64,000 nt of DNA from positions 29,805-93,804 of the forward strand of contig NZ_BAAAYN010000064.1 in NCBI RefSeq assembly GCF_039536245.1, read 5' to 3'. The notes beneath the pieces were generated by a model that saw nothing but the letters and a program-made list of their open reading frames with translations, made no database searches and was not told the origin of the DNA. The DNA is from Cryptosporangium minutisporangium (GTDB lineage Bacteria; Actinomycetota; Actinomycetes; Mycobacteriales; Cryptosporangiaceae). Made by a program: the position numbers and the translations under genes. Shown here piece by piece: positions 52,274-62,179 of this stretch. How positions within the stretch are numbered: position 1 is the stretch's first letter; the number at the start of each line of letters is the position of its first letter.

Positions 52274-53506
52274 TCAGTGCGCCTCGGCGAGCAGCTTCTG
52301 CATCCGGCTGACGCCCTCGACGATGTCGTCGTCGCTGAGCGCGTACGAGAGCCGCAGGTAGCCGGGGGTGCCGAACGCCTCGCCCGGAACCACCGCGACC
52401 TCGGCCTCGTCGAGGATCACGGAGGCCAGTTGGGCGGACGATTCGATCGTGACGCCGCGGAGCTCCTTGCCGATGAGGCCCTTGACCGACGGGTAGGCGT
52501 AGAACGCGCCCTTGGGCTCCGGGCAGTAGACGCCGTCGATCTCGTTGAGCATCCGGACGATCGTCTGCCGGCGACGGTCGAACGCGGTCTTCATCTCGTC
52601 GACGGCGGAGAGGTCACCGGAGACGGCCGCGAGCGCCGCGCGCTGCGCCACGTTGCAGACGTTCGAGGTCGCGTGCGACTGCAGGTTGGAGGCGGCCTTG
52701 ACGACGTCCGTCGGGCCGATCAGCCACCCGACCCGCCAGCCGGTCATCGCGTAGGTCTTCGCGACGCCGTTGAGGATGACGGTCTGGTTCGCCAGCTCCG
52801 GAACGGCCTTCACGATCGAGACGAACTCGGCGTCGCCGTAGATCAAGTGCTCGTAGATCTCGTCGGTGATCACCCAGATGCCGTGCTCCAGCGCCCAGCG
52901 GCCGATCGCCTCGACCTCGGCAGCGGTGTACACCCCGCCGGTGGGGTTGGAGGGGGAGCAGAACAGCAGGGCCTTGGTCTTCTCGGTGCGGGCGGCTTCG
53001 AGCTGCTCGACCGTGACCAGGTAGTCCTGGGTCTCGTCGGCGACGACGTCGACCGGGACGCCGCCGGCCAGGCGGATCGCCTCGGGGTAGGTGGTCCAGT
53101 ACGGCGCCGGGAGGATGACCTCGTCGCCGTCGTCGACCAGCGTCGCGAACGCCTCGTACACGGCCTGCTTGCCGCCGTTCGTGACGAGAACCTGGTTCGC
53201 GGCGACCTCGACGCCGGTGTCGCGCAGGGTCTTCTCCGCGATCGCGGCCTTGAGCTCCGGCAAGCCGGCCGCGGGGGTGTACCGGTGGTTCTTCGGCTCG
53301 CTGCAGGCGGCGATCGCCGCCTGGACGACGTAGTCCGGGGTGGGGAAGTCGGGCTCGCCCGCGCCGAAGCCGATCACCGGGCGCCCGGCCGCCTTCAGCG
53401 CCTTGGCCTTGGCATCAACGGCGAGCGTGGCGGATTCGGCGATGGCGCCCACTCGAGTCGATATACGGCGGGCCGGCGTGGTGTCTGCTGCGGTCATGGG
53501 TTCCAT
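52274..53506 (-). CDS. aspC: Aspartate aminotransferase, PLP-dependent (class I)
   Basis: 410 residues. The PLP lysine is in [37 protein letters not shown] and [10 protein letters not shown] are class I signatures, and the C-terminal Arg (YLRLSYA) binds the substrate carboxylate. It transfers the amino group between aspartate and 2-oxoglutarate. Two in-frame ATGs (53506, 53497) lack a ribosome site; TATAGG around 53555 on this strand is a possible -10. Confidence 0.88.
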   Translation of the reverse strand: MEPMTAADTTPARRISTRVGAIAESATLAVDAKAKALKAAGRPVIGFGAGEPDFPTPDYVVQAAIAACSEPKNHRYTPAAGLPELKAAIAEKTLRDTGVEVAANQVLVTNGGKQAVYEAFATLVDDGDEVILPAPYWTTYPEAIRLAGGVPVDVVADETQDYLVTVEQLEAARTEKTKALLFCSPSNPTGGVYTAAEVEAIGRWALEHGIWVITDEIYEHLIYGDAEFVSIVKAVPELANQTVILNGVAKTYAMTGWRVGWLIGPTDVVKAASNLQSHATSNVCNVAQRAALAAVSGDLSAVDEMKTAFDRRRQTIVRMLNEIDGVYCPEPKGAFYAYPSVKGLIGKELRGVTIESSAQLASVILDEAEVAVVPGEAFGTPGYLRLSYALSDDDIVEGVSRMQKLLAEAH

Positions 53507-53746
53507 GCTGGCAGACCCGCCCGGACGTACGCGCGCCTATAGTCGCCGCCCGGCGCCGACCACCCGCCGGTCCGGGCCGAGTGGGCCCCGCGCCGGTTTG
53601 GGAGATTCGTAGCGGACCCCGTACACTCATCGCTCTGGGGCGTGTCGACGCCCGACCCGCCACCCCTGGTCGGACGGCGGGTTGTCGTCGCGCTCGCTCT
53701 CAGGGAAGTATGTTGCAAGCGCGCCGCTGCACCCGCAGCGATGCGA

Positions 53747-53819
<73 letters not shown>

Positions 53820-53873
53820 CACCGACCTCGACCGACGAGGGGAACTCAGGCCTCGGCCGGTGAGTTAAGAGCA

Positions 53874-54016
53874 CGACGACGGAAGGCTGAGCGGGCAGAG
53901 TCCACTCAGCCGCCCGCCCGAAGAACGACCGACGACGGAAGGCAGAGTAGGCGGAGTCCGAGAGCAAGGACACCGCCACTTAGCCCCCGCCGAAAGAACG
54001 ACCGACGACGGAAGGC
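53874..54016 (+). repeat. Direct repeats in the secE leader
   Basis: CGACGACGGAAGGC occurs at 53874, 53930 and 54003. The last copy holds the secE ribosome site. Between the second and third is a degraded copy of the secE start (GTCCGAGAGCAAGGACACCGCC against GTGGCCGAGAGCAAGGGCAG). Confidence 0.8.
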
Positions 54017-54022
54017 AGTCCG

Positions 54023-54376
54023 GTGGCCGAGAGCAAGGGCAGCGCCCAAGCCGCGGAGCGGTCTGCAGCTAGCGTCGCCGCGAAGACCGACGGTTCGCCC
54101 AAGCTGCCCAAGGGCGGCGGCAAGGGCCCGGTCGACAAGGGGCCCCGCAAGGGCACCAAGGAGCGTCGGCCCAACCCGATCTCCCGGCTGATCCGGTTCA
54201 TCCGCGAGGTCGTCGCAGAGCTGCGCAAGGTGATCTGGCCCACCCGCAAGGAGCTGATCACCTACACGTCCGTGGTCATCGTGTTCGTGACGATCATGAC
54301 CGCGATCGTGTGGGGCCTCGACGCCGGCGTCGCCAAGATCGTGATGTGGGCGTTCGGGGCGAACGGCGACTCCTAG
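54023..54376 (+). CDS. secE: Preprotein translocase subunit SecE
   Basis: 117 residues. A long charged N-terminal region (~1-55) precedes the SecE core: SRLIRFIREVVAELRKVIWPTRKEL and one membrane helix (~75-97). It is part of the SecYEG channel. GTG start with GGAAGG upstream. Transcribed with nusG. Confidence 0.95.
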   Translation: MAESKGSAQAAERSAASVAAKTDGSPKLPKGGGKGPVDKGPRKGTKERRPNPISRLIRFIREVVAELRKVIWPTRKELITYTSVVIVFVTIMTAIVWGLDAGVAKIVMWAFGANGDS

Positions 54377-54473
54377 TTAGGCCCCGAGGCCGGCCCGCAC
54401 CGCGGGTTGGCCTCGTGCCGCGTCCGCGTGCGGAACAATGGACTAAAACCCACAGACAGAGAAGAGCCATCGC

Positions 54474-55193
54474 GTGCCCGAGTACGACGAGGATTTCCGC
54501 CTTCCCGAGGGAGGCGAGACCGCCGCCCTGACCGATGACGACGAGGCGTCGGCCGACGTCGAGGCGCTCCAGGCTCCGACTCCGGCCCCCGAGGCCGTCA
54601 CCGTCGAAGAGGAAGACCCGGTCGAGGAGCTGCGTCGCGCCCTCCGGATGGCTCCCGGTGAGTGGTATGTCGTGCACTCCTACGCCGGCTACGAGAACAA
54701 GGTCAAGACCAACCTCGAGAGCCGCATCACCTCGCTGAACGTCGAGGACTACATCTTCCAGATCGAGGTGCCGACGCAAGAGGTCACCGAGGTCAAGAAC
54801 GGCAAGCGGCAGCAGGTCCAGTCGAAGGTCTTCCCGGGCTACTTGATGGTCCGGATGGAGCTGACGCCGGAGTCCTGGTCCGCGGTGCGGAACACGCCGG
54901 GCGTCACCGGCTTCGTCGGGGCCACCTCGCGTGCCGACCGCCCGAGCCCGCTGAGCCTCGAAGAGGTCGTCAAGATCCTCGCGCCGACCGTCCAGAAGGA
55001 GGTCAAGGCGCCGGTGAAGGTCGTCGACTTCGAGGTCGGCGACTCGGTCACCGTCACCGAGGGCGCGTTCGCCACGCTGCCCGCCTCGATCAGCGAGATC
55101 AACCCGGACGCGCAGAAGCTCAAGGTGCTCGTCTCGATCTTCGGCCGCGAGACCCCGGTAGAACTCAACTTCAACCAGGTCTCCAAGATTTAG
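54474..55193 (+). CDS. nusG: Transcription termination/antitermination protein NusG
   Basis: 239 residues, with an acidic ~55-residue N-terminal extension common in actinobacteria. NGN domain: [59 protein letters not shown]. The GTG start is preceded by GAGAAGAG. Confidence 0.95.
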   Translation: MPEYDEDFRLPEGGETAALTDDDEASADVEALQAPTPAPEAVTVEEEDPVEELRRALRMAPGEWYVVHSYAGYENKVKTNLESRITSLNVEDYIFQIEVPTQEVTEVKNGKRQQVQSKVFPGYLMVRMELTPESWSAVRNTPGVTGFVGATSRADRPSPLSLEEVVKILAPTVQKEVKAPVKVVDFEVGDSVTVTEGAFATLPASISEINPDAQKLKVLVSIFGRETPVELNFNQVSKI

Positions 55194-55324
55194 CCACGGC
55201 GCCGACCGACCAGGGTCGGCGTCGCCGGTTCTCGGCCGGGCATCATTGACGGTGCCCGGTTGTTGCCGGCAAGGACTCCCGGAGAGACCGGGGGAACTGC
55301 AGTACGCCCAGGAAGCCCAGGAAG

Positions 55325-55759
55325 ATGCCTCCCAAGAAGAAGAAGCTCTCAGCGATCATCAAGCTCCAGATCAAGGCCGGCGCCGCGACGCCTGCCCCGC
55401 CGGTCGGCCCCGCGCTGGGTCAGCACGGCGTGAACATCATGGAGTTCTGCAAGGCCTACAACGCGGCCACCGAGTCGCAGCGGGGCGACATCGTCCCCGT
55501 TGAGATCTCGGTCTACGAGGACCGCTCGTTCACGTTCGTCACCAAGACCCCGCCGGCCGCGCGTCTGCTGCTCAAGGCCGCCGGTGTGCCGAAGGGTTCG
55601 GGCGAGCCGCACAAGACCAAGGTCGCGACCGTGACGCGGGACCAGGTCCGGCAGATCGCCGAGACCAAGATGGTCGACCTGAACGCGATCGACATCGATC
55701 AGGCCGAGAAGATCATCGCCGGCACGGCGCGTTCGATGGGCATCACCGTCCAGGACTGA
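55325..55759 (+). CDS. rplK: 50S ribosomal protein L11
   Basis: 144 residues. [34 protein letters not shown] is the L11 signature, and the C-terminal RNA-binding domain is complete. ATG start follows AGGAAG. Confidence 0.97.
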   Translation: MPPKKKKLSAIIKLQIKAGAATPAPPVGPALGQHGVNIMEFCKAYNAATESQRGDIVPVEISVYEDRSFTFVTKTPPAARLLLKAAGVPKGSGEPHKTKVATVTRDQVRQIAETKMVDLNAIDIDQAEKIIAGTARSMGITVQD

Positions 55760-55792
55760 TTGCCTCGGGCCCGCATCGCCCGGCCCAGCTTC

Positions 55793-55858
55793 CCGCTCGC
55801 GGCGTTTTCGCCCACTCGGTTGCAGAGCAACCGTCGCAGGCTGCGGCCTTGCGAGCGG
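55793..55858 (+). ncRNA. Structured RNA candidate between rplK and rplA
   Basis: A perfect 8-bp outer stem (CCGCTCGC with GCGAGCGG) encloses GGCG-TTTT-CGCC, a 7-bp hairpin CGGTTGC-AGA-GCAACCG and a weaker CGC-AGGCT-GCG. It is a multibranch fold in the 236-base gap where the L11-L1 operon is usually nearly gapless. It might bind L1 or regulate rplA. Confidence 0.5.
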
Positions 55859-55995
55859 AGACCTGGATCCGGCCGCTGCTCCCACTCGGGCGGTGACCGT
55901 CAGAACCACCCCGCATCAGCGGGCGACAGATGAGAAATCGTGGGAGAGCCGGGCGCGGCTCATCAACCACGAACTCCACAGACTCAGGAGACGTA

Positions 55996-56718
55996 ATGAA
56001 GCGCAGCAAGGCTTACCGCGCGGCGGCGGAGACCGTCGACAAGTCGAAGCTCTACAGCCCGCTCGAGGCAGCGCGGCTGGCCAAGTCCACCAGCACCACC
56101 AAGTACGACGCGACCGTCGAGGTTGCGATCCGGCTCGGCGTCGACCCTCGTAAGGCCGACCAGATGGTGCGTGGCACGGTCAACCTGCCGCACGGCACGG
56201 GCAAGACCGCTCGGGTCATCGTGTTCGCGGTCGGCGACAAGGCCGCGCAGGCCGAGGCCGCCGGTGCCGACGCGGTGGGCTCCGACGACCTGATCGAGCG
56301 GATCCAGGGCGGGTGGCTCGACTTCGACGCCGCCATCGCGACCCCGGACCAGATGTCCAAGGTTGGCAAGATCGCGCGGATCCTGGGCCCGCGCGGTCTG
56401 ATGCCGAACCCGAAGACCGGTACGGTCACGCCGGACGTCACCAAGGCTGTGAACGAGATCAAGGGCGGAAAGATCAACTTCCGCGTCGACAAGCAGGCCA
56501 ACCTGCACCTCGTCATCGGCAAGGCGAGCTTCGACGACACGAAGCTGGTTGAGAACTACGCGGCCGCGCTCGAGGAGATCAACCGGGCGAAGCCGAGCGC
56601 CGCGAAGGGCAAGTTCCTCCGGAAGATCACGTTCACGACCACGATGGGTCCGGGCATCCCGGTCGACCCGAACCGGGCGCGTAACCTCCTCGAAGAGGAC
56701 GCGGCCGCCACGGCCTGA
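55996..56718 (+). CDS. rplA: 50S ribosomal protein L1
   Basis: 240 residues. [40 protein letters not shown] and [18 protein letters not shown] are L1 signatures. The start is the ATG with CAGGAG seven bases upstream; the frame is open further up. Confidence 0.97.
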   Translation: MKRSKAYRAAAETVDKSKLYSPLEAARLAKSTSTTKYDATVEVAIRLGVDPRKADQMVRGTVNLPHGTGKTARVIVFAVGDKAAQAEAAGADAVGSDDLIERIQGGWLDFDAAIATPDQMSKVGKIARILGPRGLMPNPKTGTVTPDVTKAVNEIKGGKINFRVDKQANLHLVIGKASFDDTKLVENYAAALEEINRAKPSAAKGKFLRKITFTTTMGPGIPVDPNRARNLLEEDAAATA

Positions 56719-56744
56719 CGTTCCGCACCGCATTCCGCATCACG

Positions 56745-56775
56745 ACGAGGCGGCTCCCGACGGGGGCCGCCTCGT
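56745..56775 (+). terminator. Terminator after rplA
   Basis: ACGAGGCGGCTCCC-gac-GGGGGCCGCCTCGT with one mismatch, then TCG. Confidence 0.7.
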
Positions 56776-56989
56776 TCGTCGTTGTTGGGGGAAGAATGGG
56801 GGCATTGTGCTGTGCGCACACTGCCATTGCGCGCTGGACTGATAGTTTTCTCTTCGAAGGGCGGGCCGAGCCGGAGGGGGCTTCGCCGACAGAGTCGGAC
56901 GATGCCCCCTCTCCGCCCGCCCAGGGCCGGGTTGCGCGGCCCTCGGCGTCGCCGCCGGTTTCCGATTCGGGGGATCGCCGAGCGTGAGG

Positions 56990-56995
56990 TACGCT
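56990..56995 (+). promoter_or_regulatory. -10 box of the rplJL operon
   Basis: TACGCT preceded by GAGG; the predicted start near 57002 coincides with the beginning of the leader. A weak -35 (TTCCGA-type) lies about 20 bases before. Confidence 0.4.
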
Positions 56996-57001
56996 GGTCG
57001 A

Positions 57002-57130
57002 TGACATCCACCGAAGACCGCTGGTCGCTGTGCTGTGTTCGTTCCGAGCCGGCACGGCCGAAGGTCCCGCTGACGCGGGCGACCCGCGCAGGCCGGACGG
57101 TCGCCGTAGGTTCCCACGCCTGCCTCGAGT
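57002..57130 (+). promoter_or_regulatory. Ribosomal protein L10 leader
   Basis: ACCGAAGACCGCTGGTCG at the start is the L10-binding motif seen in rplJ leaders, and several GC stems follow up to GTTGAGG. L10(L12) binding normally represses rplJL translation. Confidence 0.6.
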
Positions 57131-57237
57131 GTTGAGGCGCTGCGTGAAAATCCTGTGTGCTGCCCCGTGCGCCCTGCGCCGGGGCGTCTCTCGTTTCAGG
57201 CGGGCACGACCAGCCCGAGTTACGAGAGAGGAGGCCC

Positions 57238-57972
57238 ATGGCTGACACTCAGGCCCGCCCCGACAAGGCGGCCGCAGTGGCTGAGCTGACCGGTGGTTTC
57301 CGCGACTCGGCGGCGGCGGTGCTCACCGAGTACCGCGGACTGACGATGGCGCAGCTGACGACGCTGCGTCGTTCGCTCGGTCGCGAGACGACCTACGCCG
57401 TGACGAAGAACACGCTGGCCAAGATCGCCGCGCGCGACGCTGGTATCACCGACCTCGACGAGCTGCTGACCGGTCCGACCGCGATCGCATTCGTCAAGGG
57501 TGACCCGGTCGAGGCCGCCAAGGGCCTGCGCGACTTCGCCAAGGCCAACCCGCTGCTGGTGGTCAAGGGTGGTGTGCTCGACGGTCGCAAGCTGAGCGCC
57601 GAGGACATCACCAAGCTGGCCGACCTGGAGTCGCGCGAGGTTCTGCTCGCGAAGCTCGCTGGTGCCATGCAGGCCAAGATGGCGCAGGCTGCCGCGACGT
57701 TCAACGCGCTGCCGACCCAGCTCGCCCGGCTCGCCCAGGCGCTGCAGGAGAAGAAGGCCGCCGAGGGCGGCGCCGACGCTCCGGCCGCCGACAGTGGCAC
57801 CGACGCTGCGGCCGCCGACAACGGCGCCGACGCTCCGGCCGCCGACAGTGGCACCGACGCTGCGGCCGCCGACAACGGCGCCGACGCTCCGGCCGCCGAC
57901 AGTGGCACCGACGCTGCGGCCGCCGACAACGGCGCCGACGCTCCGGCCGCTGAGGCTTCCGCGGAAGCCTGA
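57238..57972 (+). CDS. rplJ: 50S ribosomal protein L10 with repeat tail
   Basis: 244 residues; the usual length is ~175. The core (~1-178) is normal: [32 protein letters not shown] ~60-residue acidic tail of three near-identical 18-residue units ([18 protein letters not shown]) follows. The repeats may alter the stalk but are clearly in frame. GAGAGGAGG precedes the ATG. Confidence 0.97.
   Translation: MADTQARPDKAAAVAELTGGFRDSAAAVLTEYRGLTMAQLTTLRRSLGRETTYAVTKNTLAKIAARDAGITDLDELLTGPTAIAFVKGDPVEAAKGLRDFAKANPLLVVKGGVLDGRKLSAEDITKLADLESREVLLAKLAGAMQAKMAQAAATFNALPTQLARLAQALQEKKAAEGGADAPAADSGTDAAAADNGADAPAADSGTDAAAADNGADAPAADSGTDAAAADNGADAPAAEASAEA
57769..57950 (+). repeat. 54-bp tandem repeat in rplJ
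   Basis: 3.3 copies of a 54-bp unit starting GGCGCCGACGCTCCGGCC, perfect in DNA, 18 codons each. Confidence 0.9.
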
Positions 57973-58064
57973 TCGTCCCCGCGTAGGGGCTGATCGGCCT
58001 CGCCGCAACCAATACCGCGCTGGGGTGACACCCCCCGGCACCCCACTGAAAGGACACGCCTGCT

Positions 58065-58454
58065 ATGGCGAAGCTCAGCACCGACGAGCTGCTCGACGCG
58101 TTCAAGGAGATGACGCTGATCGAGCTCTCCGAGTTCGTGAAGCTCTTCGAGGACACCTTCGACGTCAAGGCTGCCGCTCCGGCTGCCGTCGCCGTTTCCG
58201 GCCCGGCCGGCCCCGGCGCTGCCGCTGAGGCCCCCGAGGAGAAGGACGAGTTCGACGTCATTCTCGAGGGCGCCGGCGACAAGAAGATCCAGGTCATCAA
58301 GGAGGTGCGTGCCCTCACCAACCTCGGCCTGAAGGAGGCCAAGGACCTGGTCGACGGCGCGCCGAAGCCGGTCCTGGAGAAGGCCAACAAGGAGACCGCG
58401 GACAAGGCGAAGGCCCAGCTCGAGGCCGCTGGCGCCACCGTCTCGGTCAAGTGA
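58065..58454 (+). CDS. rplL: 50S ribosomal protein L7/L12
   Basis: 129 residues. Dimer domain [22 protein letters not shown], hinge of Ala/Pro/Gly, C-terminal [21 protein letters not shown] and [22 protein letters not shown] precedes the ATG. Confidence 0.97.
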   Translation: MAKLSTDELLDAFKEMTLIELSEFVKLFEDTFDVKAAAPAAVAVSGPAGPGAAAEAPEEKDEFDVILEGAGDKKIQVIKEVRALTNLGLKEAKDLVDGAPKPVLEKANKETADKAKAQLEAAGATVSVK

Positions 58455-58491
58455 TCTCCGCCGGCCACCGCGCCGGCGAGCACTGACACCA

Positions 58492-58523
58492 GAAGCGCCC
58501 GTCCGATTCGGGGCGGGCGCTTC
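58492..58523 (+). terminator. Terminator after rplL
   Basis: GAAGCGCCCGTCC pairs with GGGCGGGCGCTTC (one mismatch), ~38 bases after the stop. Confidence 0.75.
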
Positions 58524-58661
58524 GTCATGCGCGGGCAGGCGGCGCGTGCGGGTGGCTTTTCCGAAAACCACGTCACGGTGCGCCCTGAGAGGTGCTCTTC
58601 CCGAAAACGGGTCCTCGCCCGCCCCGCGCGCCCTTGCGGAGCGGGCTGGGCGGGCGGCGTC

Positions 58662-59426
58662 TCAGGCCTGCTTGCGCCAGCGGTCGGTCAGGGCGCCGTA
58701 GATGAACACCGGGTTGCCGACGAGGTAACGCTTCCACAGGCGGCGCGGCTCGGTCGCCAGCCGGTACGCCCACTCCATGCCGTGCCGCTGCAGGAACTCC
58801 GGCGCCGACGGTTTGTTGCCCGCGTGGAAGTCGAACGCCGCACCGACCGGCACGACCGTGCAGTTCAGCCGCGCGGTGTACTCCGCCACGAACAGGTCCT
58901 GGCGTGGCGTCCCGAGACCCACCCAGAACACGTCGGGCTTGGCGGCCGCGACCCGTGCGACCAACTCGTCGGCCTCGTCGGCGGTCAGGTCGCGGAACGG
59001 CGGGGACTCGACACCCACGAACTCCGCACCCGGGAACCGCTCGCCGAGCTTCTCCGCCAGCGTGGCCACGGTCGTCGGCGACGCGCCGTACAGGTAGTGC
59101 TTCAGCCCGCGGGCACGGCCCTGGTCGATGGTGTCGGCCATCAGGTCGGGCCCGTAGACCCGCGCGGCCATGTCCGGGTGCCCCCGCCGCCGCCCGACCA
59201 TCGCCACGTAGTGGCCGTCCGCGAAGTTGATGTCGCTGGCGTTGAGCAGCGCACGGTACTCCGGATCGCGGACCGCGAGCGAGAGCGTGTACGCGTTGCA
59301 CAGGTGGGTGCGGCGCGCCTGCCCGTAGTGGGAGTCGACGACCAGCGCCGCCGCCGGGTCACGGGTGAGTGCTTCGATGCGGACGCCGCAGCACACGAAC
59401 GTGCCCGGCCGCGTAGACGTGCTCAT
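58662..59426 (-). CDS. WecG/TagA/CpsF-family glycosyltransferase
   Basis: 254 residues. NASDINFADGHYVAMVGRRRG, YLYGASPTTV, DVFWVGLGTPRQDLFVAEY and GAAFDFHAGNKPSAPEFLQRHGMEWAYRLATEPRRLWKRY are the family signature. It transfers a sugar (often ManNAc) to a lipid-linked intermediate in surface polysaccharide synthesis. The ATG lacks a clear ribosome site. Confidence 0.9.
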   Translation of the reverse strand: MSTSTRPGTFVCCGVRIEALTRDPAAALVVDSHYGQARRTHLCNAYTLSLAVRDPEYRALLNASDINFADGHYVAMVGRRRGHPDMAARVYGPDLMADTIDQGRARGLKHYLYGASPTTVATLAEKLGERFPGAEFVGVESPPFRDLTADEADELVARVAAAKPDVFWVGLGTPRQDLFVAEYTARLNCTVVPVGAAFDFHAGNKPSAPEFLQRHGMEWAYRLATEPRRLWKRYLVGNPVFIYGALTDRWRKQA

Positions 59427-59620
59427 AGCGCGGAAGCTTAGTTGTAGCCCCAGCCCGGACCTAAAGCAGCAGCCGGGGCGGGGCCGCGCGGCTGCACACC
59501 CCCAGCAACCGGAGGGTGGGTCAGCAACCACGCACGGGCCGGCGGGACGACTCGGTGGGCCGAGCCGCGCGCCGGATGCGGAAGCAACCGGCGCGCGCCC
59601 GGCAGGCGTAGATAGGGCAG

Positions 59621-60589
59621 TTAACGACGGAAGGTCGACTGGTGCTCGAGGAACCACCGGTAGACCGACGCGATGCCGTCGCGGAGCTCCACAGTGGGCT
59701 CCCAGCCGAGCGCCTTGATCCGGGAGACGTCCAGCACCTTGCGCGGCGTACCGTCCGGCTTCGAGGTGTCGTGCACGAACTCGCCGTCGTAGCCGACGAC
59801 CTCCGCGATCATCCGGACCAGCTCGTCGATCGTGACGTCCTCGCCGACGCCGATGTTGATCGGTGCCGGGTCGTCGTAGCGCTCCAGCAGGACCAGGCAG
59901 GCGGCCGCCAGGTCGTCGGTGTGCAGGAACTCGCGGCGCGGCGTACCGGTGCCGTAGATCGTGAACTCCCGATCGCCGGCCGCGACGGCCTCGTGCATCC
60001 GCCGCATCACCATCGGCATCACGTGCGCACCCGGGATCTCGAAGTTGTCACCGGGTCCGTAGAGGTTCGTCGGCATCGCCGAGATGTAGCTCCGGCCGTA
60101 CTGCCGCCGGATCGCCTGCACCTGCATGACCCCGGCGATCTTCGCGATCGCGTACGCGTCGTTCGTCTCCTCCAGCGGGCCGGTGAGCAGCGAGTCCTCG
60201 CGGATCGGCTGCGGCGCGAACTTCGGGTAGATGCAGGAGGAGCCGAGGAACAGGAACCGCTCGACGCCGAACTCGTGCGCCGCGTCGAGCAGGTTCGTCT
60301 GGATGCGCAGGTTGTCGGAGAGGAACTCCGCCGGGTACGTCGAGTTCGCGAAGATGCCGCCGACCTTGGCGGCGGCGTCGATCACGTAGTCGGGCCGGGC
60401 CTCGTCGAAGAACGCGCGCACCGACTCCCGGTCGCGCAGGTCCAGCTCCTTGGAGCGGCGTCCGACGAGGTTGGTGAAGCCCACCGACTCGAAGTGGCGC
60501 CAGATGGCCGAACCGACGAGCCCGCCGTGGCCCGCGATGTAGACCCGGGCGTCCCGAGGGACAGGGTGGTGGAAGGGCGTGGTGGCCAC
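59621..60589 (-). CDS. fcl: GDP-L-fucose synthase
   Basis: 322 residues, extended SDR. NAD(P) site YIAGHGGLVGSAIWRH, catalytic SSCIYP and YAIAKIAG, plus substrate-binding GPGDNF and RREFLHTDD, match GDP-4-keto-6-deoxymannose epimerase/reductase. It makes GDP-fucose for polysaccharide. GTG start with GAGGAG upstream. No gmd gene is in the window. Confidence 0.9.
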   Translation of the reverse strand: MATTPFHHPVPRDARVYIAGHGGLVGSAIWRHFESVGFTNLVGRRSKELDLRDRESVRAFFDEARPDYVIDAAAKVGGIFANSTYPAEFLSDNLRIQTNLLDAAHEFGVERFLFLGSSCIYPKFAPQPIREDSLLTGPLEETNDAYAIAKIAGVMQVQAIRRQYGRSYISAMPTNLYGPGDNFEIPGAHVMPMVMRRMHEAVAAGDREFTIYGTGTPRREFLHTDDLAAACLVLLERYDDPAPINIGVGEDVTIDELVRMIAEVVGYDGEFVHDTSKPDGTPRKVLDVSRIKALGWEPTVELRDGIASVYRWFLEHQSTFRR

Positions 60590-60689
60590 GGGTGGTCGTC
60601 TCCTCGAACGCGAGCATCATCGACGGAGTAGTAACGTCTGGCGCCAGCGTATCCATCCATGTGGCCGCACACCTGTGGGGAACCAGCTT

Positions 60690-61913
60690 GTGAAGATCGT
60701 GCTGGCGCACAACCGCTATGTCTCGGCTAACCCCTCGGGTGAGAACACGGTCGTCGACCTGGAGTCGCGGCTGCTCGCCGAGGCCGGCGTCACCGTACTG
60801 CCGTTCCAGCGCAGTTCCGACGAGATCGCGGAGCTGTCCAAGCCGCAGAAGGCTCTGCTCCCGATCTCGCCGATCTACGCGCGGCGGGCTCAGCGCGAGC
60901 TCGCGGCGCTGCTGGAGTCCGAGCGTCCGGACGTGCTCCACCTGCACAATCCGTACCCGCTGCTGTCCCCGTGGGTGATCCGGACCGCGCACGCCCACGG
61001 TGTGCCGGTCGTCCATACGGTGCACAACTTCCGGCAGGTCTGCGCGAACGGCCTGTACTTCCGCGACGGGCACTCGTGCCACGACTGCCTGGGTAAGGCC
61101 TACCCGTACCCGGCCGTCCAGCACTCGTGCTACCGCGGCTCGAAGGCGCAGAGCGCGTTGATGGCGACGACGCTCACCGTGCACCGCGGCACGTGGCACT
61201 CGGTGGACCGGTATCTGGCGCTCACCCCCGCGATCGCCGAGCACCTCCGGTCGTTCGGCGTCACCGACGCGCAGATCACGGTCAAGCCCAACGGGGTCCC
61301 CGACCCGGGTCGGCACGACCAGGTCGGTCGTGGGTTGCTGTTCGTGGGCCGCTTCTCCGCCGAGAAGGGTCTCGATCTTCTGGTCGACGCGTGGCAGCGG
61401 CACCCCGAGGGGTCGCTGGGCACGCTGCGGCTGATCGGGGACGGGCCGCTGCACGCGGAGGTGACCGCCGCAGCCGCCGGGCGCCGCGACATCGAGCTGC
61501 TGGGACGGCGTACCCACGCCGAGGTACAGGACGCGATGCGCGAGTCCGCGGCGCTGGTGACGCCGTCGACGTGGGACGAGGTCTGCCCGATGGTGGTGGT
61601 CGAGGCGCTGGCGAACGGACGTCCGGTGCTGGCCACCGCGATGGGCGGCTTGCCGTTCCTGGTGGGGAGCGACGACGCGGCGGAAACTCCGGGCGAGGAC
61701 GCCGCACCCGCCGGCGGCTGGACCGTCCCGCCGGACGCCGAGGCGCTCGCCGCGATCCTGCCGCGGGTCGTCTCCGAAGCGCCCGCCCTCGCGGCGGCGG
61801 CTCGCCGGCGATACGAGCGGATGTTTTCGACGACGGTGACGACGGCGGCCCTGCTCGGCGTCTACGAGGAGTTGATCGCCGCACGGGTCGATCGGCGCGT
61901 CGTGAAACGTTGA
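60690..61913 (+). CDS. GT4-family glycosyltransferase
   Basis: 407 residues. GT-B fold: N-terminal acceptor domain (VLHLHNPYPLLSP, TVHNFRQVC with Cys cluster), C-terminal donor domain (LLFVGRFSAEKGLDLLVDAW, the E-x7-E region TPSTWDEVCPMVVVEALANG). The Cys-rich insertion (CANG ... CHDC ... SC) is unusual. GTG start with GGGGAA upstream. Divergent from fcl. Confidence 0.88.
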   Translation: MKIVLAHNRYVSANPSGENTVVDLESRLLAEAGVTVLPFQRSSDEIAELSKPQKALLPISPIYARRAQRELAALLESERPDVLHLHNPYPLLSPWVIRTAHAHGVPVVHTVHNFRQVCANGLYFRDGHSCHDCLGKAYPYPAVQHSCYRGSKAQSALMATTLTVHRGTWHSVDRYLALTPAIAEHLRSFGVTDAQITVKPNGVPDPGRHDQVGRGLLFVGRFSAEKGLDLLVDAWQRHPEGSLGTLRLIGDGPLHAEVTAAAAGRRDIELLGRRTHAEVQDAMRESAALVTPSTWDEVCPMVVVEALANGRPVLATAMGGLPFLVGSDDAAETPGEDAAPAGGWTVPPDAEALAAILPRVVSEAPALAAAARRRYERMFSTTVTTAALLGVYEELIAARVDRRVVKR

Positions 61914-62179
61914 CCGACGTTTCTCCGTTCTTCCCTTCGGAGTACACGGGATAGACAACGTCTCGCTGGCGAGTACCGTCCGTGGCTCTGAGGAACCAAT
62001 GCGAGAATCAGCGGAATCGGTGCCCAGCTGCCGACCGGCGCGCTCGGGCGCGGCTGCACGTCGGGGCAGCGCGGGTGTCGAGTCCACTGTGAGGGCGCGC
62101 TGAGGGGCAACAGCGCGGCCATCCAGCGGAGCACCAGGCAGCGACGCTGCGCACAGCGACCGGAGGACTCAGCACAGCC

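Larger units (their letters stand above)
56719..57237. other. Gap between rplA and rplJ
   Basis: 519 bases holding the rplA terminator, a promoter (TACGCT at 56990) and the rplJ leader. No gene seen. Confidence 0.6.

Noticed and set aside
57769..57950. CRISPR or VNTR-type array
   Set aside because: The 54-bp repeats are in frame in rplJ with no spacers.
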